Part shown: positions 1 through 5,371 of the stretch, in pieces
Position numbering within the stretch: position 1 is the first letter of the stretch
Layout of the letters: the number at the start of each line of letters is the position of its first letter
NCBI GenBank assembly: GCA_023396555.1
Contig: JAEWWC010000277.1
Location: 1 to 5,371, forward strand
Length of the DNA: 5,371 bases
From: Bacillota bacterium
GTDB lineage: Bacteria > Bacillota > Clostridia > Christensenellales > SZUA-584
Direction of reading: 5' to 3'
The notes under the pieces: model-generated
Database searches by the model: none
What the model was told of the DNA's origin: nothing
Seen by the model: the letters and a program-made list of their open reading frames with translations, nothing else
Position numbers and translations under genes: made by a program

Positions 1-2735
1 CCATTCCGCGTTTGCACATCAACAACGATGTCGCCCGAATCTGTGCCGACCTTTTCGGTGGTAACGATCTGGGCTTTGATCTTCTTTAGTACGTCGGTTT
101 CTTCCTGAGAGAGCAACCCGGATTCTATCGCGTTGTCAATGGCTTCGGAGGTAAGCGTTTTAGCCTGTTCGAAGTCAGCCCTGTCGCCAGTGTCGATATA
201 CTGCTCCAGAGCGGACAATGCCGGTTTTGCGTTAATATTCATCTTTGCGGGCATCCCAAATAGTGTGAACAGCGCGACAGTCATTGCAATAGTTCCAGTA
301 GTCGAACCAATATTCTCCGGCGCAAATTCCTGAACTGCTGATGTATCAGCAAATGGCACACCCGTGGCGCTGCTTTCAAGCACTCCCTGAAGACCCGCCT
401 GCAGTTCTTCTTCCCCATATTCCTCAAATACCGTTGTTCCATATTCAAACAGCTTACTAAATATTTTGTTTACCGTTGTTTTAGGTGCTTTCAGAAGACC
501 CGATGAGAACATCCCACCTGTTCTTGATCCGATACCGCCCAATCCTTCAATGTATGTTGTTCCAACCGAATCCACCAACGAATAAATAACGGCGGAATTC
601 TCATCAAGCCCGCTGCTTGAATATTTGCCATATGCATCAGCGAATCGGGCGACCATCATGCCTTTCAACATATCATTTGACGCAATCTTTTCAATAACGG
701 AGTTCGTAGCAAGGCCTTCGTTAGGTAAAAGACCGCTCATGCCAGCGGCGAAGTTGTATCCAAGAGCATCAGAAACAGCATCAGCAATACCCCCCATGGC
801 TTTTCCAATTAAAACATCGGCCATTAGTTCCGCGCCGACGCTGGCAGCGTTAATAAAAGTCCCGTAAACGTCGCTATATCCCGATGAATTTTGCATTACA
901 TTTGTTTGGTATTGTTTTTCAGCATCCCTGTAATACGAATTTAATCCCATATTGTTAGTGTCAAGTAATAAATCTTTAAGGTCTGCCATTGGCTCAAAAA
1001 ATGCCTGGCCGACGATCTGTGCTCCTTTAGCCAGTGCTGTTGTATCATCTGCCTCTTCCTTTGCCCGAATACTCTCTTTGACCATATCCCCAAATACAGT
1101 TCGTCGGACTGACTCAAAAAGATCCTTCTCCTCGTCTGTAAGCTCCGTTTTATTTTTTGGCAATTCTCCAAAGCGACCAAATGAAATAGCATAAACTATC
1201 TGTTCCAGCGTCGAAACTTCGTTGTAATTATCAATGATTCGTTGTATTGAATCCTGAACGCTTGGGCTATATAAGCCAATCCTCGCCTTCATATATTCAA
1301 CGGTTTTTAGATCGAGATTTTTATTGTTTTCTTCAATTTGAGTATTTTGTTGCTGAGCAGCCAGATATTCAGTAGATTCTGCCCCATATATTTCTTCAAC
1401 CGCTTTTTTATCTACGGGTGTTGTGTAATCACTGTATGCTGACTGTACTTGCTGATTATATATTTCCTGTATCAGCTTATACTCATTTGATTCAAAATAG
1501 CCTGATATATCAATATAGTCATCTTCGGCGGTAGGCAACTTAATCCCATTATTAGCAGCGTAGAGATAATATGTTTCAGTATTATAATCAATTGGAACAG
1601 ACCAATTACGCGTTGAAAACGAAAGTCCTTCCCACATTTCGCGGATTATCTCTTTATGTGCCTCTGTTTCGCTGTCCATATGATCTCTGCCCTTGAATCC
1701 TCGTTCTTCATTAACGCCGTCCGATATTGTGTTGTAGGGAGAGAAACCAAACTTGATTGCAAAATCCTGAGTCTCCTTTTTTTGCGCCTGATCAAGCATC
1801 TCAATAATTTTATCGGCGTTCCAGCCCCCTTTCCCCGGAGAATAACCATACTCCTCCGCTATTTCATTCCAATCCAAATTCAATGGTGTAAAGTCCCATG
1901 CTTTTCTGTTCATGTCCTCGGGATTTGTCGGATCATAGCTATACTTCCTCATCACCGTTGGATACTTTTCTGCTAACTTACTGAACGGAAATCTATGCTT
2001 TTCTTTTTTATAGGTGTCAAAAAGAACATCCAGCTTATCCTGCGCCTTGGAAGCCTCAACAGCGAGTCTCTGATAAAACCCGCTTTCACCCAAATCCTGT
2101 ATATACTGCTCCGAGTTTGCCATCAGCTCATTATATCCAACGAATGATTGATAGGCGTCCGTCCCCTCAAACGGCTCATATGCTTTGTTCAGCTCTAGAT
2201 AACCTGACACGAGAGCCACATTTGTTGCCCCAAACTCTTTTTCTAGTACATCTTTGTTTTTTTCCACATAGTTGCTCATTGCCATCCAATCAGTGTGCGA
2301 TTGATTATTGTTTGCATTGCTGCCCGTCTTCTTGCCGCTTGTTTCAGATGATGTTCTGCGCATGCCGCCGTACCCGTTATACTGGCTCCAAGGCGTGCTG
2401 GCGGTGTTCCTCATGCCGCCATACCCGTTGTAGCTCTGCCCACTTGTTTTCTCTTTATGAACCGCGCTCTGAACCTGATACAATATCGCGTTCGCTGCCA
2501 CAGGCTTTGCCTTCACCACCTTATGCGGCTTCGGCATAGCCTTCACCTCGATGCCCGTCATGGCCTTGAACTGGTCCTTGTCCACCAGCCGCTTGAGGTA
2601 CAGCTTATACATCTGGTCGAACACGCTGTTGCTTTTGTTCAACTCGAGATACCGCTTTTGCAGGTTCAGCTTGCGAGGGAAAGAAAAAAGCCGGGCAATG
2701 CTGAAGCCCGGCAATTTCCACTTCAATATGGTCAT
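1..2735 (-). CDS. Large polymorphic-toxin-like core protein, partial (C-terminus beyond left edge, N-terminus doubtful)
   Basis: I do not recognise a named family. I translated this frame base by base and it is free of stops from 2771 (after a TAG at 2774-2772) to the left edge. That gives at least 911 codons if the first ATG (2735) is used. The ATG lies one base after the stop of the upstream immunity gene, has no ribosome binding site, and codons 8-18 are the preceding gene's terminator, so the start is doubtful and the gene may be headless. Numbering from ATG 2735: a basic head (about 20-90), a linker with two YNGYGGMR copies (102 and 119) followed by Asn/Ser-rich sequence, a long polar, Tyr/Glu-rich helical region (about 150-560), a Gly/Ala-rich hydrophobic stretch (about 620-670), a Gly-rich segment (about 723-747), EEYGEEELQ (771-779) and a possible short membrane segment (about 813-828). 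This layout is what I would expect of the body of a large secreted or phage-associated toxin. A C-terminal toxin tip may lie beyond the edge. The role is inferred only from layout and neighbours. Confidence 0.7.
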   Translation of the reverse strand, partial: MTILKWKLPGFSIARLFSFPRKLNLQKRYLELNKSNSVFDQMYKLYLKRLVDKDQFKAMTGIEVKAMPKPHKVVKAKPVAANAILYQVQSAVHKEKTSGQSYNGYGGMRNTASTPWSQYNGYGGMRRTSSETSGKKTGSNANNNQSHTDWMAMSNYVEKNKDVLEKEFGATNVALVSGYLELNKAYEPFEGTDAYQSFVGYNELMANSEQYIQDLGESGFYQRLAVEASKAQDKLDVLFDTYKKEKHRFPFSKLAEKYPTVMRKYSYDPTNPEDMNRKAWDFTPLNLDWNEIAEEYGYSPGKGGWNADKIIEMLDQAQKKETQDFAIKFGFSPYNTISDGVNEERGFKGRDHMDSETEAHKEIIREMWEGLSFSTRNWSVPIDYNTETYYLYAANNGIKLPTAEDDYIDISGYFESNEYKLIQEIYNQQVQSAYSDYTTPVDKKAVEEIYGAESTEYLAAQQQNTQIEENNKNLDLKTVEYMKARIGLYSPSVQDSIQRIIDNYNEVSTLEQIVYAISFGRFGELPKNKTELTDEEKDLFESVRRTVFGDMVKESIRAKEEADDTTALAKGAQIVGQAFFEPMADLKDLLLDTNNMGLNSYYRDAEKQYQTNVMQNSSGYSDVYGTFINAASVGAELMADVLIGKAMGGIADAVSDALGYNFAAGMSGLLPNEGLATNSVIEKIASNDMLKGMMVARFADAYGKYSSSGLDENSAVIYSLVDSVGTTYIEGLGGIGSRTGGMFSSGLLKAPKTTVNKIFSKLFEYGTTVFEEYGEEELQAGLQGVLESSATGVPFADTSAVQEFAPENIGSTTGTIAMTVALFTLFGMPAKMNINAKPALSALEQYIDTGDRADFEQAKTLTSEAIDNAIESGLLSQEETDVLKKIKAQIVTTEKVGTDSGDIVVDVQTRN
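2361..2432 (-). repeat. Two-copy 51-base direct repeat coding for YNGYGGMR
   Basis: Two copies of a 21-base core (2361-2381 and 2412-2432) differ at two positions. They are spaced 51 bases apart, keeping the frame, and each encodes an octapeptide YNGYGGMR followed by a Ser/Thr-rich spacer. The Gly/Tyr/Asn composition and position, between a GC-rich head and a polar helical region, suggest a flexible linker in the large protein. There is no sign of a longer array. Confidence 0.75.
2681..2712 (-). terminator. Rho-independent terminator after the CdiI-like immunity gene
   Basis: On the minus strand a perfect 7-base-pair GC-rich stem (GCCGGGC at 2712-2706 with GCCCGGC at 2696-2690) closes a 9-base loop and is followed by TTTTTTCTT (2689-2681). 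It starts 24 bases after the immunity stop codon. It lies inside the open frame of the large downstream protein, which argues that this frame is not normally read from the upstream transcript. The stem foot and T-tract closely match the terminator at 4188-4221. Confidence 0.9.
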
Positions 2736-2736
2736 A

Positions 2737-3111
2737 CTACTCAGATATGTTATACCGTTTCCTGACTTTCTCTAATATCCGCTCAATCGTATCCTTCTCC
2801 GTGGGATATTTGCTAAGATAGTTCACACAGGCTTTTTTCAGATAATAGTAGAATTCCTCATAGCTTATTATCACAGCCTCGCCATTATCCAATGAAAATT
2901 CTACACCGTCTTCGAACATATCGGATTCCACTTCGACGTCACTTGGAAAAGAACAGTCCGCGAGGTCAACACCAAAACCGACCCCATTGGATAAAACTTC
3001 AATCACTCGTAAAAATTCATTTTTATCTGATATCACACCATAAAATACAACTACAGGTAAATGCTCATCTTTCAACATATCCTCTTCATGTATTAGAAAG
3101 CTATCGTTCAT
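2737..3111 (-). CDS. CdiI-like ribonuclease-toxin immunity protein
   Basis: This is a 124-residue acidic cytoplasmic protein without a signal peptide or membrane segment. It is expected to bind and block the nuclease domain encoded just upstream. The centre has a pattern I associate from memory with the family annotated as 'ribonuclease toxin immunity protein CdiI': GVGFGVD (43-49), CSFPSD (53-58) and FEDGVEFSL (66-74). A helical tail follows, with EEFYYYLKKACVNYL (85-99) and KYP, ending in a basic ILEKVRKRY segment. The ATG start is fixed by AGGAGG with an 8-base gap. The gene begins 19 bases after the toxin stop, the usual toxin-then-immunity order, and a terminator follows. Acidity and small size fit an inhibitor of a nucleic-acid-binding toxin. 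The pairing is strongly supported by order and spacing. The family name is recognition without a search. Confidence 0.78.
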   Translation of the reverse strand: MNDSFLIHEEDMLKDEHLPVVVFYGVISDKNEFLRVIEVLSNGVGFGVDLADCSFPSDVEVESDMFEDGVEFSLDNGEAVIISYEEFYYYLKKACVNYLSKYPTEKDTIERILEKVRKRYNISE

Positions 3112-3119
3112 TTTAATTT

Positions 3120-3125
3120 CCTCCT
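3120..3125 (-). promoter_or_regulatory. Strong ribosome binding site for the CdiI-like immunity gene
   Basis: AGGAGG reads at 3125-3120 on the minus strand, 8 bases before the ATG at 3111. It fixes the start and shows that the immunity gene has its own translation signal even though the toxin upstream appears to have none. That would let immunity be made without the toxin if a transcript covers it. Confidence 0.9.
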
Positions 3126-3130
3126 ATTTA

Positions 3131-4156
3131 TTATATGACATCGGGAAAAAAGGAGGTTGGTTTACCATTCCTTCCATATCCGATCCATTTTACGCCTTGT
3201 GAATCGAACCCTTCCCATACTGCTCCAATCAATCCATTTACTCTATATGAGTAATTTGCGGCTTCCAACCCACGCTTCACGTACTCGCTGTGTGAGAATA
3301 CCTTTGGGTCATAAACAGTTTTCTTGTGTATCTTCTTTCCGTAACCTCCAATTAGTATTTTGTCCTTACCAAGTAAAGGCATGGTGTACTCATAATAAGT
3401 AATCCCCGGTATATCCTCACTTGGAATTGCCTTAACTATATTCACATCATTCTTAAAAAACTCTTCACTATTATGCGCTCCGCCAATACCTCTGTTTCTG
3501 GGAGTTGATGGATCTGCATACATAATGTGATTTTCAAGTTCAGGCGTCAGCTTAAAGACAAGCGAAGCTCCCTTTTTTCCATTATACCCAACATCCCCCT
3601 CTCCGTCCATCTTTTTCATTCCTAAACCATATACATCGGCAGCCGCCGCTTCCACATCCGTAAACGTATTCGTAGCGCCTTTGCTCGACAGATACTCCTG
3701 CAGTGTCATCCCCGCTTCCCTTGCCACTTGCACCTCGTCCAACGTGCCGCGAAATCTTGCATTTGCCGCCGCATCCATTGTAACCATTGGATCAAAGGTA
3801 TATTGTGTCACTCCGGGCATATCATATATCTTCGACGCTTCTTCAAGAAATGCCGCTCCGTTTTTTATCGTTGGGTTCTCAGCATAGATATAATATGCCG
3901 ACCGAAAATTCTCAAAGTCGCTTCTTGACACCACGCTCTCAGGTATATTCATGTAATCCATATAAATATCCCCTACAGCGTTATGCAGCTCTCCTGTCAC
4001 CTTCGTATCGCCCAAAGCTTCGTAGAATCTCGCCGCTTCGGGGTCGACGCTACGCAGCGTCTTACCCTCTGGAATGTCTATCTTTTCGCCCGTCTGCGGG
4101 TCAAGGTAATCGCCGCCGCTCCTGCAGTTCACGAACAGGCTGAACGCAAAATCCAC
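3131..4156 (-). CDS. Orphan toxin C-terminus: pre-toxin region plus CdiA-type tRNase/EndoU-like nuclease domain
   Basis: The frame is open from 4180 (just after a TGA at 4183-4181) to tandem TAA stops. The GTG at 4156 is only a formal start. It has no ribosome binding site, and a terminator ends 31 bases before it, so this looks like a displaced toxin tip rather than an independent gene. Counting from the GTG (341 residues): residues 1-190 are a pre-toxin region with a GC-rich, core-like beginning (DYLDPQTGEKIDIPEGKTL at 16-34) and helical segments. Residues about 190-341 form the toxin domain, with STPRNRGIGGAHNSEEFF (217-234, His228 a candidate catalytic residue), IPGITYYEYTMP (249-260), KKTVYDPKVFS (278-288) and GKPTSFFPDV (331-340). 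I associate this GIGGAHN ... KTVYDPK ... FFP pattern with CdiA C-terminal RNase domains, thought to cut tRNA in target cells. The CdiI-like neighbour supports that. Whether the fold is EndoU, another BECR-type fold or something else is not settled here. Confidence 0.75.
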   Translation of the reverse strand: MDFAFSLFVNCRSGGDYLDPQTGEKIDIPEGKTLRSVDPEAARFYEALGDTKVTGELHNAVGDIYMDYMNIPESVVSRSDFENFRSAYYIYAENPTIKNGAAFLEEASKIYDMPGVTQYTFDPMVTMDAAANARFRGTLDEVQVAREAGMTLQEYLSSKGATNTFTDVEAAAADVYGLGMKKMDGEGDVGYNGKKGASLVFKLTPELENHIMYADPSTPRNRGIGGAHNSEEFFKNDVNIVKAIPSEDIPGITYYEYTMPLLGKDKILIGGYGKKIHKKTVYDPKVFSHSEYVKRGLEAANYSYRVNGLIGAVWEGFDSQGVKWIGYGRNGKPTSFFPDVI

Positions 4157-4187
4157 GCCCAGATTCGTAAAGGTCTGTAGTCAGCCG

Positions 4188-4221
4188 AAAAAAGAAAAAG
4201 CCGGAAGGATGTTCTCCCGGC
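4188..4221 (-). terminator. Rho-independent terminator after the YezG-family immunity gene
   Basis: On the minus strand GCCGGGAG (4221-4214) pairs with CTTCCGGC (4207-4200) through 8 pairs including one G-U, with a 6-base loop, followed by TTTTTCTTTTTT (4199-4188). It begins 18 bases after the immunity stop. It separates the first toxin/immunity pair from the orphan toxin tip downstream and should keep the latter from being transcribed with the pair. Confidence 0.9.
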
Positions 4222-4239
4222 GAATGAAGCCATTAGTTT

Positions 4240-4713
4240 TTAGTTCTTTTCAGCTAAGTACCCTTCAAGTATTTTTTTTGAAAAAACGTCTTTGGGTATT
4301 GCTCCAAGTTCATTATATGCCCAAATAATCTCTCTTTCATAGTCACTAATCTCTCTATTTATCTTATATCCAAATTTAATTTTAAAATGATAATCAGGAG
4401 ATAAGTGGAAAGTAAATGCCTCCCACGTTGACACATCTGCATCCAAAAATTCTTTCCACAATTTTTTATTTATATGCATTAATTCATATATTAATTCTGC
4501 ATACACGTCAGCATCTACACAATAATCACTTGGAATCAGCCCACCGGACCTATATTCGTCTTTTCCTTTTTGTTTATAATACAAGCAAGCAGTCCTGACA
4601 TCTCCAAGCTCTTCACCATACATAACTATCTCATCCCATTCTACAGGCACTATTTCGTCTAGTTTTTCAGCAATGCTTTGATAATATTTCGTTAAATTTC
4701 TTTCATCAATCAT
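4240..4713 (-). CDS. YezG/DUF600-family immunity protein
   Basis: This is a 157-residue acidic, soluble protein that should neutralise the nuclease encoded immediately upstream. It fits the DUF600/YezG family, the immunity partners of Bacillota toxins such as YeeF of Bacillus subtilis. Matching features are an N-terminal YYQSIAEKLDEIVPVEWDEI segment (10-29, with the typical 'P..W' near 23-26), MYGEELGDV (31-39), a CLYYKQ strand (43-48), a central LIYELMHINKKLWKEF helix (74-89), WEAFTFHLSPDYHFKIKFGY (97-116) and a C-terminal REIIWAYNELG helix (127-137). The length is normal for the family. I chose the ATG at 4713 because GAGGAG stands 6 bases before it. An upstream in-frame TTG (4734) would lie inside the toxin gene and lacks such a site. 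The gene is among the most AT-rich parts of the window (about 20-25% GC in sampled 60-base blocks), far below the toxin head. The family assignment is from recognition, without a search. Confidence 0.9.
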   Translation of the reverse strand: MIDERNLTKYYQSIAEKLDEIVPVEWDEIVMYGEELGDVRTACLYYKQKGKDEYRSGGLIPSDYCVDADVYAELIYELMHINKKLWKEFLDADVSTWEAFTFHLSPDYHFKIKFGYKINREISDYEREIIWAYNELGAIPKDVFSKKILEGYLAEKN

Positions 4714-4719
4714 TTTTGT

Positions 4720-4725
4720 CTCCTC
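4720..4725 (-). promoter_or_regulatory. Ribosome binding site of the YezG-family gene, overlapping the toxin stop codon
   Basis: GAGGAG reads at 4725-4720 on the minus strand, 6 bases before the ATG at 4713. Its first two bases are the last two of the toxin TGA stop (4726-4724). This suggests translational coupling, so that ribosomes finishing the toxin are positioned to start immunity. It also decides the start in favour of 4713. Confidence 0.85.
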
Positions 4726-5371
4726 AATTATCAAATTCTATAATTCTCATGTTTTGTCCTTCGATATTATACTTTATTACAAAGGATACTGGTCTATTTG
4801 ATGCCCCTTCATATCTTGGCTGGATTTTTACCTTAACCATTTTACCTTCATCAAGAGCTTTTTTCCAAGTGTTCTCCATTGCCTTCCAATCTCCACGATT
4901 TAAGGTCGCGTCCATTGGAACCAGATTGTCTATATCTCCTGATCCTTTAAATATTTTGGCGATTAAATGCCCGCCATCATCTGTTGGCAGTCTGTCCTCC
5001 CGACCTACGATGCTTTGCGCATATTCATTTCTTTCCCCTTCACCTCTGATGAGCGTTCCTTCGGCTCCATCAATACGCCCGAGCCCATCAGTTGAATACC
5101 TATATCCATCAGAAGTCGTATATGACACATTTGCTTTCAATTCCTTTCGCCCATTCTTACCTTTAGTGTATTGATCACCATATGAAACTTGGGCAACAGC
5201 TTTCTTATTTGCGCTAACTGTATCACTATTGTTATTATCTTCTAAACTTACAGGTCTGTCAACGCGCTTAGTATTTGCCGTCGCCTGCCTCGCCGCAGTT
5301 TCCGCCTCTATCGCCGCATTCACCTTCGCATATGGGCTATCTACGCCATACCCACCGTTTCCTGCCAACCT
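4724..5371 (-). CDS. Polymorphic toxin C-terminus with Endonuclease_NS_2-type DNA/RNA nuclease domain (5' partial)
   Basis: The frame is open to the right edge, so only the C-terminal 215 or so codons are seen. The TTG at 5368 is not a likely start. Counting it as residue 1: residues 1-35 are an Ala-rich helical, GC-rich segment (AKVNAAIEAETAARQATANT), probably the end of the core. Residues 36-75 are a polar linker. Residues about 76-214 are the nuclease. Motifs include DGLGRIDGAEG (94-104), the catalytic DDGGHLIA (130-137, His134 the general base by family analogy, a DRGH-like motif), GSGDIDNLVPMDATLNRGDW (142-161, Asn148/Asn157 candidates for metal contact) and a following MENTWKKALDEGK helix with Glu165. 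The family cleaves DNA and RNA without sequence preference. As a toxin tip it would act in the cytoplasm of a rival cell. The YezG-family immunity gene starts 10 bases downstream. The N-terminus, which would show the export route (for example LXG/type VII), lies outside the window. Confidence 0.9.
   Translation of the reverse strand, partial: RLAGNGGYGVDSPYAKVNAAIEAETAARQATANTKRVDRPVSLEDNNNSDTVSANKKAVAQVSYGDQYTKGKNGRKELKANVSYTTSDGYRYSTDGLGRIDGAEGTLIRGEGERNEYAQSIVGREDRLPTDDGGHLIAKIFKGSGDIDNLVPMDATLNRGDWKAMENTWKKALDEGKMVKVKIQPRYEGASNRPVSFVIKYNIEGQNMRIIEFDN

Noticed and set aside
941..1192. Minus-strand 83-codon frame
   Set aside because: It is out of frame inside the long minus-strand reading frame, which is continuous through this region.
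2117..2539. Plus-strand 140-codon open frame
   Set aside because: It is antisense to the long continuous minus-strand frame, rich in Cys/His/Ser/Pro, and has no ribosome binding site or recognisable domain.
2690..2712. The hairpin as a bidirectional terminator
   Set aside because: No T-rich tract follows the stem on the plus strand, so it should act only on the minus strand.
2733..2735. ATG one base after the CdiI-like stop, as a sure start of the large protein
   Set aside because: It has no ribosome binding site, and the immunity gene's terminator falls within the first 18 codons. It is kept only as a formal start.
3787..4143. Plus-strand 118-codon open frame
   Set aside because: It is antisense to the GC-rich head and pre-toxin region of the second toxin, with Arg/Ser-rich composition and no start signals.
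4714..4734. Seven-codon N-terminal extension of the YezG-family gene from TTG 4734
   Set aside because: The GAGGAG site would then be inside the coding sequence, whereas it is correctly spaced for the ATG at 4713. The family also normally begins close to this ATG.
4766..4771. TATAAT on the minus strand within the first toxin's 3' end, as a promoter for the YezG-family gene
   Set aside because: There is no acceptable -35 element at the right distance (AGACCA stands there), and the local sequence is AT-rich coding DNA.
4716..5174. Plus-strand 152-codon open frame
   Set aside because: It lies opposite the clearly recognisable Endonuclease_NS_2 domain. It is Ser/Pro-rich and looks like a shadow.

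Overview
This window looks like a stretch of a polymorphic-toxin locus from a low-to-medium GC Bacillota genome, probably a gut-type Clostridia. I infer this from strong AGGAGG-type ribosome binding sites, AT-rich immunity genes, and a nuclease/YezG pair typical of Bacillota toxin systems. The organism itself is inferred. All convincing genes are on the minus strand, so the locus reads from right (5371) to left (1). The plus-strand open frames are antisense shadows.

Layout in reading direction. (1) 5371-4724: the C-terminal part of a toxin gene entering from beyond the right edge and ending in a DNA/RNA non-specific endonuclease domain (Endonuclease_NS_2 type, DDGGH motif). (2) 4713-4240: its immunity gene, a 157-residue YezG/DUF600-family protein, followed by a rho-independent terminator (4221-4188). 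(3) 4180-3131: a second open frame without a credible start or promoter. It carries a pre-toxin region and a C-terminal nuclease domain that resembles CdiA-type tRNase/EndoU-like toxins. (4) 3111-2737: its 124-residue partner, resembling the CdiI 'ribonuclease toxin immunity' family, followed by a second terminator (2712-2681) with a nearly identical foot and T-tract. (5) 2771-1: one uninterrupted frame of more than 900 codons that runs off the left edge. It begins at the preceding terminator and looks like a headless piece of a large toxin 'core' protein, with a flexible linker containing a short tandem repeat and Gly/Ala-rich hydrophobic segments.

The repeated unit is GC-rich head, AT-rich toxin tip, AT-rich immunity gene, terminator. 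This is the architecture of displaced ('orphan') toxin-immunity cassettes downstream of an active toxin gene. In the likely working model, the first toxin is expressed from a promoter to the right. The second toxin is silent but keeps its immunity gene, and it can become active if recombination joins it to a full N-terminus. The long left frame is the least expected part. It may be the remainder of an ancestral toxin gene split by the inserted cassettes, or the headless core of a neighbouring toxin. No RNA genes, CRISPR arrays, insertion sequences or transposases were seen, and there is no gene-free stretch over 300 bases.
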